From the NCBI GenBank assembly GCA_944386375.1, contig CALXAW010000056.1, forward strand, positions 1-8,260: DNA of 8,260 bases, in the 5' to 3' direction. The position numbers and the translations under genes were made by a program. Shown here in pieces: positions 1 to 6,468 of the stretch. The notes beneath the pieces were generated by a model. It was not told the DNA's origin. It saw only the letters and a list, made by a program, of their open reading frames with translations, and made no database searches. Source of the DNA: an uncultured Clostridia bacterium. GTDB lineage: Bacteria > Bacillota > Clostridia > TANB77 > CAG-508. The first letter of the stretch is position 1. Every line of letters starts with the position of its first letter.

Positions 1-83
1 CTTCTACACTTCCTGGGCGCACTCCATCTTGGTTGTTTTCGTCATTCCATACTTTTTCTACACTTACCTCTGTTGTATCTGGT
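1..83. repeat. Direct repeat, Cna-B coding unit, copy 2
   Basis: This segment is nearly the same at DNA level as 325-407. Both encode the start of a Cna-B domain (EVSVEKVW then NQDGVRPGSVEV). The offset is 324 bp, or 108 codons, which fits one domain plus linker. The array continues beyond the window. Confidence 0.85.
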
Positions 84-1558
84 ATATGTGTATTTGTTAT
101 TGTTGTTGTGTTACTAGCTATCTCGTATGTTGCTGTGTAGTTTGCATCATATGCTGTGCCCTCTTCTACTACTTCTCCTGTAGAATTTAATTCTTTTACA
201 CTATATTCTATATCTACTCCATTTTCTTTTTTAGGCAAGTTTTCCCATGTATGGCTCCAACTTTCTCCTTGCAATGTTGCTTTATACTCTACACCCATAC
301 TTGTTCCGTTTTTATATAGTTGTACTTCTACACTTCCTGGGCGTACTCCATCTTGGTTATCTACATCTTCCCATACTTTTTCTACACTTACTTCTGTTTC
401 TTCTGGTATTTCTACTGATAACTTAGTAATTATATTGTTTTCTGTTTTTTCAATTTTTACTAATGGTTGTTCTACAAAAGAAGTATTGCTTACCCATAAA
501 GTAGATGTTGTAGAATTATATGCTATTTGTATATCTACATTAACTCTACTTGTTAAATTTGCTGGCACTTTTACATAAAACTCGTTTCCAACAAAATTAG
601 TTACTGGTCTTCCACTTCTATCTACAAATGAAATTTTTGATGTTATATCAACATTATTTTCATCTGTTACTTGTATATTTATATTATATAAATTATCATT
701 GTTTTTCTTTATATTTATTGGACCTGCTAAATAATCTGTTCCACTTTTGGTTATATTCATATTATCTGTTATTACTTCTACTGGTGCTATTTCATTTGTT
801 GTTCCATCATATATACTTGCATTTGCCTCTGATGTATTTATAAAATGCTCGTATAATAATCTCATTTGCTCCGCTTTTATTGGTCCTTCGCCTGTCGAAT
901 TTTGATTATATGTTGATAAATTTTTATATTCTGTTCCATTTGTTGTAAATTTTAATTGATTATAAAATTGTTCTGGTGTTTTGTGATAGTCTGGGTCATC
1001 ATAATTTGTGTAATACCATATTGCCATTTGTTGTACTACTTCTATTTCGTCATCTGTTAATGGGAATAATGCAAACCCTGGGTTATAGTCTGTATCTATT
1101 CCGGCCGCACTTAACAAAGCTGCTCTATCTTCAGCTGTTGACTCATTTGGTATGTATATATTGTCTAATATCCACAATATATTGTTATAATGTGGATTTG
1201 TTGCTATACTACTATAATCAGCTGTTGACAACTCTGCTATTTTGTTTTTTTCTGTTTTTAAATTATAACTTGCATCATATGTTCTTACATTACCTGAACC
1301 TGTATATGTAAAACCAACTCCTGCTTTTACACAATATAAAGCATCATCTAAATAATTGCTACCACTAGTGTCTGTATAAGAAATTAGTTTCCATATATCC
1401 TTTTCGCCTATTCTATATCCTACTCCTGTTTCTCTTAATTTTGCAACTCCTGCATATATGGGACTAGAAGCTAAAGATATATTTTGCATATACATAAGAA
1501 CAACTAAAATTATTATTGCAATTATAAATTTTAATCCCCTACTTAATCGTATTTGCAT
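1..1558 (-). CDS. Thioester-head surface adhesin with Cna-B stalk, 3' end outside window
   Basis: The frame is open from ATG at 1558-1556 to the window edge, giving 519 codons and no stop. Upstream, AAGGGGAG (1563-1570) is the ribosome binding site, with a short 4-nt spacer; an in-frame TAA at 1598-1600 bars a much earlier start. Residues 1-30 form a signal peptide (MQIRLSRGLK, hydrophobic 11-24, likely cut after SLA). Residues 31 to about 245 match the Cys-Gln thioester (TED/TQXA) fold: the only cysteine is Cys76 in LYCVKAG, and the partner is Gln177 in VQQMAIW. An Ig-like neck runs to about 371. Cna-B repeat 1 (389-492) has KVW, NQDGVRPGSV and a putative isopeptide triad Lys394, Glu456, Asn489. 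Repeat 2 starts at 497 and is cut. The family attaches covalently to host or surface ligands; here that is inferred. It is a paralogue of the gene at 1836-6272, but its stalk differs. Anchor and full length are unseen. Confidence 0.93.
   Translation of the reverse strand, partial: MQIRLSRGLKFIIAIIILVVLMYMQNISLASSPIYAGVAKLRETGVGYRIGEKDIWKLISYTDTSGSNYLDDALYCVKAGVGFTYTGSGNVRTYDASYNLKTEKNKIAELSTADYSSIATNPHYNNILWILDNIYIPNESTAEDRAALLSAAGIDTDYNPGFALFPLTDDEIEVVQQMAIWYYTNYDDPDYHKTPEQFYNQLKFTTNGTEYKNLSTYNQNSTGEGPIKAEQMRLLYEHFINTSEANASIYDGTTNEIAPVEVITDNMNITKSGTDYLAGPINIKKNNDNLYNINIQVTDENNVDITSKISFVDRSGRPVTNFVGNEFYVKVPANLTSRVNVDIQIAYNSTTSTLWVSNTSFVEQPLVKIEKTENNIITKLSVEIPEETEVSVEKVWEDVDNQDGVRPGSVEVQLYKNGTSMGVEYKATLQGESWSHTWENLPKKENGVDIEYSVKELNSTGEVVEEGTAYDANYTATYEIASNTTTITNTHIPDTTEVSVEKVWNDENNQDGVRPGSVE
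325..407. repeat. Direct repeat, Cna-B coding unit, copy 1
   Basis: Partner of 1-83, with a few mismatches around the EDVDNQ/NDENNQ codons. The near identity suggests recent in-frame domain duplication or gene conversion within the stalk. Confidence 0.85.
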
Positions 1559-1590
1559 ATTGCTCCCCTTATATAATATATTTACTATAT

Positions 1591-1619
1591 ATTGTAGTTA
1601 TCTTTTTTAATAAAGTCAA
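1591..1619 (-). promoter_or_regulatory. Sigma-A-type promoter of the Cna-B adhesin
   Basis: On the minus strand the -35 box is TTGACT (1619-1614), the spacer is 17 bp and the -10 box is TACAAT (1596-1591). Transcription would start near 1585, leaving a leader of about 27 nt before the ATG. A 7-bp inverted repeat (AATGCCA at 1618-1624, TGGCATT at 1641-1647) abuts the -35 box. Confidence 0.75.
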
Positions 1620-1640
1620 TGCCACTTTTGCCCAGTTTGT

Positions 1641-1654
1641 TGGCATTTGTGCCA
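1641..1654. promoter_or_regulatory. Operator-like palindrome upstream of -35
   Basis: TGGCATTTGTGCCA has 5-bp arms around a 4-nt centre, and a further TGCCA half-site lies at 1620-1624. It sits about 22 bp upstream of the -35 box of the adhesin at 1-1558 and has no counterpart before the other adhesin. A repressor or activator site is possible; no regulator is identified. Confidence 0.3.
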
Positions 1655-1666
1655 TACGCCTTTAAG

Positions 1667-1677
1667 CTATTACGGAA
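1667..1677 (-). promoter_or_regulatory. Shared upstream motif TTCCGTAATAG
   Basis: This 11-mer recurs with one change (TTCCGTAGTAG) at 6403-6413. In both cases exactly 47 bp separate it from the -35 box. The sequence between has diverged strongly, so the motif stands out as a candidate regulator site for both adhesin genes. Confidence 0.45.
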
Positions 1678-1704
1678 GCAAGTACTACGAAGTCATACTT
1701 TTAT

Positions 1705-1732
1705 ATTACACTTTTATTACATTTTCATTACA
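1705..1732 (-). promoter_or_regulatory. Three TGTAAT boxes at 11-bp period
   Basis: ATTACA on the plus strand (TGTAAT on the minus strand) begins at 1705, 1716 and 1727, exactly 11 bp apart, so the boxes lie on one helix face. A like array lies at 6440-6468 before the paralogue. Direct repeats at this period are typical of OmpR/PhoB-family response-regulator sites; the assignment is inference. Confidence 0.45.
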
Positions 1733-1736
1733 TTTA

Positions 1737-1775
1737 TTCTACTAATCCGAAAGTATGACTTTCGGATTAGTAGAA
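1737..1775. repeat. Perfect 17-bp inverted repeat
   Basis: The arms are ttctactaatccgaaag (1737-1753) and its exact complement (1759-1775), around a 5-nt loop tatga. It lies between the terminator of the large adhesin and the TGTAAT boxes of the next gene. There is no flanking T-run, so it is not a standard terminator. The inner part, aagtatgactt (1751-1761), is also the inverse of aagtcatactt at 1690-1700. A decayed relative lies at 6617-6664. Role unknown: a structured RNA element, a protein site or a dispersed intergenic repeat. Confidence 0.8.
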
Positions 1776-1779
1776 CAGG

Positions 1780-1810
1780 AAAAAACCAGCTTTATTCAAA
1801 AAGCTGGTTT
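1780..1810 (-). terminator. Rho-independent terminator of the large adhesin
   Basis: Read on the minus strand, an 11-bp stem AAACCAGCTTT/AAAGCTGGTTT with a 6-nt loop runs into six Ts (1785-1780). It begins 25 nt after the TAA stop at 1838-1836. It should separate the large adhesin from the downstream Cna-B adhesin, which has its own promoter. Confidence 0.85.
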
Positions 1811-1835
1811 CTTTATATTATATTATATTATATTC

Positions 1836-4800
1836 TTATAATACAAATTTTCTAATTATAGCTATTCCACTTGCTAGTGTTATTAATACTGCTGTTCCTA
1901 ATACAAAATATGTTTGTGCTTTACCTGTACTTATTGATAATAACACTTCTGCTATGTCTATGTCATCTTCTCCTGGTACTTTATTTCCTGGAGTTGAGTC
2001 TATGTCTGGTACACCTTTATCATTATAATCTTCTGTTATTTCTGCTGTATTTGTTTTTACTCCTAAATTGTCATCTCCATTTATCCATGTAAATGTTACA
2101 TTTACTGTTGCACTTTCACCTGGTTGTAATAATGTGTTTTCTAATGCTCTTGTATGTATCCAGCCATCTTCTCCTAATGTCCATTGTGGATTATCTTCTG
2201 CTACAAATTCTAATCCTTCTGGTATGTCGTCTGATACTTCTTTTGCATACCCTGCTATATTTCCTTCATTTGTTATTTTTATGGTATATACAAATTTTAC
2301 TGTTGTTGAGTCTATTTTCTTTCTATGTATTTCTACCTTTGGTATTATATCATTTTCGTCTCCTACATTACCTGTTTCTGTTACTTTTTGTACACCATCT
2401 TCTGTTACTACTACTTGTGTTACATATTTTAATAAGCTTAAGTCAAAATATTCTACTTTTACATTTTCTATGTCTTGGTCATCTTCTCCTTCGTTCCATT
2501 CGCCTGGTGTTGAGTCTATATCTACTACTGGGTTACCATTTTCGTCTGTGTCATCTGTTATTTGTGCTTGGTTTGTTATTATTTCTGTGTTTGAATTTGG
2601 GTCTTTTACTTGGAACGCTACTTTTATATCTAAGTAGTCTGGGTTATCTTCGCTTATTTCTGCTGTTCTATCAAATGCTTGTAATAAAAATTCTCCTGGT
2701 GTTGTTTCATTTTCTTTTGATAGATATGTTGTTCTTATTTCTACAGCTTCTTCTGCATTTTCTGTTACATTTCCACTTTCGTCATACATTGTCCATCCAT
2801 ATTGCATATTTGTTTCGTTTTCTGGTAAGAAAGTTAAATATTCTGGTATATCGTCTGCAATTTCGCTTGCATAACCTGCAAGTTCGCCCTCGTTATATAC
2901 TCTTATTGTATATGTAACTGTGTCACCTACAACTACTCCCATTGGGTCTTTTGGATGTGTATATGTTATTTTTCCATCTTCGTATGTTACTTGTGGTACT
3001 CTTTCTGTTACATCTGTTCCGCTTATATTTGTAATAAATTTTCTTAATGCTAAGTCAAAGTTTTGTATATATACTTTTTCAAAATCGTCATCATCTTCTT
3101 GTCCTGGTATATATGTTTCTCCAGATGCTATTTCGTCATTTTTATAATTTGGTAATTCTTCGTCTGTTGGTAAATTATCTGATTCTGTATTTTCGTCTGT
3201 TAAGCTATCTGATGTAGAATCTCTATCTGGATTTACTATTTCGTGATTTTCATCTTGATATTCTGTTATTTCTGCTATATTTGTTATATATTCACGTGTT
3301 GTAACTGTATCTTTTACTCTACATTCTATTTGTAAATCTTGATAATATACTTTTGTTCCATCAAATGCTTGTATAACATGGTCTTTTAGGTATTCTGTTG
3401 ATATAGTTCTTCCATCTTCTGATTCTTGCCAACCATATTGAGTATTTATTGAGCTATCTGGTACTAGTTCTAACCATTCTGGTAGGTGGTCTTCTACTTT
3501 GCTTGCATATCCATCTACATCGCCTTCATTATATACTCTTATTGTATATGTAATGTTACTTCCTTTTTTTACTGCTAATGGTTGTTTTGTATGATTATAT
3601 ATAGCTGTTGTTGCTGTTCCATCTGCTAAATATGTTATATCTACTTGTGGTTCTCTACTTGGTTCTGGTGTAACACCATCTACTGATGATATGAATTTTC
3701 TTAAGCTTAAGTCAAAACATTGTAATTTAACTCTTTCTATGTCTTGGTCATCTTCTCCTTCATTCCATTCATCTGGTGTTGAGTCTATATCATCTATTGG
3801 ATCACCATTTTTATCTGTATCTTCTGCTATTTGTGCTTGGTTTGTTAACACTCTATCTGAAGAATTTGGTTCTACTACTTTAAATAGTACTTGTACATCT
3901 CTATAATCTGGATTTAATGGTGATGTTTCACTTACAGTTCCATTTCCGTTTTGGTCTGTTTGTAATGCTTTTAGTAAATTAGCTGTGTAATTTCCTTCTC
4001 CTTCTATACTTCCAAGTTCTGCACCTTTACCTTTTGCTAAATTATCTGTTGTAACACTTGTTAAATCTTCTGATAATGTCCAAATACCATTATATGTTGT
4101 GTCTTCTACTACAAATTCTAGTCCTTCTGGTATACTGTCTCTAATTAAACTTGCGTATCCGTCTATTTCGCCTTCATTATATATTCTTATTGTATATAAT
4201 ACATAATCTCCATTTTTTACTGTAACTGCTTCTTTTCCATTTTCGTCATAATTTACTTTTCCATTTGTAATTGAAGTTACTTTTGGTGCTCTTGTATATT
4301 CTCCAGTGCTTGTTCCATCACTTGTTAAATATTCACCTTCTTCTATAACACTGTCTGAACTTATTGCTGCTATAAATTTCTTTAAGCTTAAGTCAAATTG
4401 ATTTAATACAACTGGTTCATAGTCTATATCGTCTTCGTGGTTTTCTGTATTGTATCCGTCTTCTGGATAATTATTTCTGTCTGAACCTGGTGTTGAGTCT
4501 ATATCATCTATTGGTTCTCCGTTTTCGTCTGCATCTTCTGATATTTCTGCTATATTTACTAATGTATTTTTAGAAGAACTTTGCTCTGTTACCTTAAATA
4601 CAATTTTTAAGTCTCTATAATCTGGATTTGTTTCTGTAATTCCAGCCTCTGGGTTAAATGCATGTAATAAGTTATTATCTGTTGCTCTTGCTGGGCCTGT
4701 TTCTTGTTGTGCTAAATAGTTAGTTTTGATTTTTACTGCTTCTTGTGGATTTGTTGTTTCTTCTCCGTTTGCATCATACATTACCCATCCATACTGTAGA

Positions 4801-6272
4801 TTTGTTTCATGGTCATATGCAAATTCTAAACCTTGATTATTTAATATATAATCTGTTATTTCTTGTGCATATCCGTCTAGTTGTCCTTCATTAAATATTC
4901 TTAATGTATATTCTATATAATCCCCTGTTTTTACTTTTACTGGTTCTTTTGTATGTGTATATTTTATTTGATTGTTTTCATAACTTACATTTGGCTTTCT
5001 TGTAAATGCTCCTGTAGCTGTACCATCATTTGTTAAATATTCTCCATTTTCAAATACATTATCTGAGCTTACTGCTGTTATGAATTTTCTTAATGCTAAG
5101 TCAAATATTTTTTCTTGAGCTGTTGTTTCTAATTCTGTAGTTTCTGTATGAGGTTTTTTCTCTATTATTACTACTGGTTGTTCAACAAAAGATGTATTAC
5201 TTACCCATAATGTTGCTTCTGATGTTGTGTAATTTATATCTATTTTTACTTTTACACTTTCACCTACTGAAGAAGGTACTTGTACATAAAAATCTTCTCC
5301 AACAAAACTTTCAACTTCTTCTCCTTGTGCATTTACAAAAGTTGCTTGTTCTGTTATGTCATTTCCATTTTCGTTTGTTACTGTTATATCTATAGTATAA
5401 GGAAGTTTGCTGTTTTCTACAATATTTATTGGACCTACTAAATAATTTCCTGCATTTTCTCTAATTCCTAAAGTTGTTGTTGTAACTGTTGCAGGTGCTC
5501 CTGCTTGTCCTTGTGTTCCTGTATAGTCTGCTGCGTTTTCTTCTGCCTCATTTATTAAATATTCATACAACATTTTCATTTGTTGTGCTTTTAATGGTCC
5601 TTCTCCTGTTGTGTTTTGTAAATATGTTGCTAATGTTTGGTATGTTGTACCATTTGTTGTAAATCTTAATTGATTATAAAACTCGTCTGGTGTTTTATGA
5701 TAATCTATATCGTCATAATTTGTATAATACCATATTGCCATTTGTTGTACTACTTCTATTTCGTCATCTGTTAATGGGAATAGTGCAAACTCTTCCATTA
5801 TATCATAATCTATCTTAGCTGCTTTTAGTAAAGCTGTTCTATCTGCTTCTGTTGAAACACCTGGTACATAAATATTATCTAATAACCACAATATATGATA
5901 ATAATACTCTGTGTTTGCTACACTATTATAATCTGCTGTTGATAATGCTGCTATTTCGTCTTTTTGTGTTTTTAAATTATAACTTGCATTATATGTTCTT
6001 ATATTGTCTGAACCTGTATATGTAAAACCTACACCTGCATTTACACAATATAGAGTATCATCTTTTACACGTGATCCGCTTACATCATCATATGATATTA
6101 AGTTCCATATGTCTTTATCTCCTATACGATAGCCTTTACCTGAGTCTGGTCTTATATTTGGCTTAGATAGTCCGACATATAATTCTCCTGCAGCATATGA
6201 CATATTACCAAAAGCTAACACTAATGTAATTACTACTGCTACAGTGCTTAATAATAATTTTTTTAGTTTCAT
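1836..6272 (-). CDS. Cys-Gln thioester surface adhesin with five DUF11-like repeats
   Basis: A 1478-residue secreted protein. ATG at 6272-6270 is preceded by AGGAAGG (6290-6284, 11-nt spacer). The signal peptide covers residues 1 to about 27 (MKLKKLLLST, hydrophobic core, SYA). The head, to about 245, carries Cys76 (LYCVNAG; the head's only Cys) and Gln177 (VQQMAIW), the expected thioester pair. An Ig-like neck follows to about 372. Five stalk repeats start at F390, F626, F853, F1072 and F1276 with FDLxLxKF/Y. Each has a possible isopeptide triad: Lys (396, 632, 859, 1078, 1282), Glu in the NEG motif (462, 700, 916, 1128, 1336) and Asn near the end (573, 811, 998, 1234, 1408). Acidic linkers hold DxDxNGxPxxDIDSTP. 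The C-terminus has a membrane segment (about 1454-1472) and RKFVL, with SISTG (1446-1450) where LPXTG would lie. Covalent host adhesion is family knowledge, not shown here. Confidence 0.95.
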   Translation of the reverse strand: MKLKKLLLSTVAVVITLVLAFGNMSYAAGELYVGLSKPNIRPDSGKGYRIGDKDIWNLISYDDVSGSRVKDDTLYCVNAGVGFTYTGSDNIRTYNASYNLKTQKDEIAALSTADYNSVANTEYYYHILWLLDNIYVPGVSTEADRTALLKAAKIDYDIMEEFALFPLTDDEIEVVQQMAIWYYTNYDDIDYHKTPDEFYNQLRFTTNGTTYQTLATYLQNTTGEGPLKAQQMKMLYEYLINEAEENAADYTGTQGQAGAPATVTTTTLGIRENAGNYLVGPINIVENSKLPYTIDITVTNENGNDITEQATFVNAQGEEVESFVGEDFYVQVPSSVGESVKVKIDINYTTSEATLWVSNTSFVEQPVVIIEKKPHTETTELETTAQEKIFDLALRKFITAVSSDNVFENGEYLTNDGTATGAFTRKPNVSYENNQIKYTHTKEPVKVKTGDYIEYTLRIFNEGQLDGYAQEITDYILNNQGLEFAYDHETNLQYGWVMYDANGEETTNPQEAVKIKTNYLAQQETGPARATDNNLLHAFNPEAGITETNPDYRDLKIVFKVTEQSSSKNTLVNIAEISEDADENGEPIDDIDSTPGSDRNNYPEDGYNTENHEDDIDYEPVVLNQFDLSLKKFIAAISSDSVIEEGEYLTSDGTSTGEYTRAPKVTSITNGKVNYDENGKEAVTVKNGDYVLYTIRIYNEGEIDGYASLIRDSIPEGLEFVVEDTTYNGIWTLSEDLTSVTTDNLAKGKGAELGSIEGEGNYTANLLKALQTDQNGNGTVSETSPLNPDYRDVQVLFKVVEPNSSDRVLTNQAQIAEDTDKNGDPIDDIDSTPDEWNEGEDDQDIERVKLQCFDLSLRKFISSVDGVTPEPSREPQVDITYLADGTATTAIYNHTKQPLAVKKGSNITYTIRVYNEGDVDGYASKVEDHLPEWLELVPDSSINTQYGWQESEDGRTISTEYLKDHVIQAFDGTKVYYQDLQIECRVKDTVTTREYITNIAEITEYQDENHEIVNPDRDSTSDSLTDENTESDNLPTDEELPNYKNDEIASGETYIPGQEDDDDFEKVYIQNFDLALRKFITNISGTDVTERVPQVTYEDGKITYTHPKDPMGVVVGDTVTYTIRVYNEGELAGYASEIADDIPEYLTFLPENETNMQYGWTMYDESGNVTENAEEAVEIRTTYLSKENETTPGEFLLQAFDRTAEISEDNPDYLDIKVAFQVKDPNSNTEIITNQAQITDDTDENGNPVVDIDSTPGEWNEGEDDQDIENVKVEYFDLSLLKYVTQVVVTEDGVQKVTETGNVGDENDIIPKVEIHRKKIDSTTVKFVYTIKITNEGNIAGYAKEVSDDIPEGLEFVAEDNPQWTLGEDGWIHTRALENTLLQPGESATVNVTFTWINGDDNLGVKTNTAEITEDYNDKGVPDIDSTPGNKVPGEDDIDIAEVLLSISTGKAQTYFVLGTAVLITLASGIAIIRKFVL
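2465..2522. repeat. Linker-coding direct repeat, copy after stalk repeat 4
   Basis: This 58-bp block differs from 3734-3791 at only three positions. Both encode the acidic linker DIDSTP(D/G)EWNEGEDDQDIE. The offset is 1269 bp (423 codons), about two stalk repeats, which suggests duplication of a two-repeat unit or gene conversion. Confidence 0.85.
3734..3791. repeat. Linker-coding direct repeat, copy after stalk repeat 2
   Basis: Partner of 2465-2522. The linkers after repeats 1 and 3 are clearly different, so the similarity is specific to this pair. Confidence 0.85.
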
Positions 6273-6327
6273 AATTTTAACAACCTTCCTTTTATTATTT
6301 ATATTAATTTATAATGTCTCACCTAAT

Positions 6328-6355
6328 ATTCTACTACATACAAAATCAATGTCAA
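6328..6355 (-). promoter_or_regulatory. Sigma-A-type promoter of the large adhesin
   Basis: On the minus strand a consensus TTGACA (6355-6350), a 16-bp spacer and TAGAAT (6333-6328) precede the ATG at 6272. Transcription would start near 6321, giving a leader of about 49 nt. The context GC(T)ATTGAC is shared with the paralogue's promoter at 1591-1619. Confidence 0.75.
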
Positions 6356-6402
6356 TAGCATTTTTTAACATTATTTTTGCTGTTTTTTTATTGCCTTTTT
6401 TC

Positions 6403-6413
6403 CTACTACGGAA
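6403..6413 (-). promoter_or_regulatory. Shared upstream motif TTCCGTAGTAG
   Basis: Second copy of the 11-mer at 1667-1677 (10 of 11 identical), again exactly 47 bp upstream of the -35 box. Candidate binding site for a regulator common to both adhesins. Confidence 0.45.
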
Positions 6414-6439
6414 ACATAGTTTGTGGCTTTTTATAATTT

Positions 6440-6468
6440 ATTACCACACATATTACAATTATATTACA
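6440..6468 (-). promoter_or_regulatory. Three TGTAAT-like boxes, 11-12 bp apart
   Basis: ATTACC at 6440 and ATTACA at 6452 and 6463 (plus-strand reading) give spacings of 12 and 11 bp. The array starts 27 bp beyond the end of the TTCCGTAGTAG motif; the equivalent distance before the other adhesin is 28 bp. The order and distances match the array at 1705-1732. Because the region is divergent, an effect on the carboxypeptidase gene cannot be excluded. Confidence 0.42.

Noticed and set aside
1..407. CRISPR-like or satellite array
   Set aside because: The repeat is in frame inside a Cna-B coding sequence with a 108-codon period.
1629..1655. Possible sigma-54 promoter (TGGCAC on the minus strand)
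   Set aside because: The required TTGC 5 bp downstream of TGGCAC is absent, and a good sigma-A promoter follows.
1690..1761. Invertible promoter switch between the 11-bp inverted repeats
   Set aside because: Only 50 bp lie between the arms and neither promoter box is inside. No invertase gene is in view.
1619..1855. Plus-strand open frame of 78 codons with hydrophobic content
   Set aside because: It runs across the adhesin promoter region, the palindrome and the terminator, has no ribosome binding site, and its hydrophobicity comes from T-rich DNA.
2093..2917. Plus-strand open frame of 274 codons opposite the large adhesin
   Set aside because: It is a low-complexity Leu/Tyr/Phe product of the T-rich complement of A-rich codons. 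The minus-strand frame has a signal peptide, domain repeats, a start signal and a terminator.
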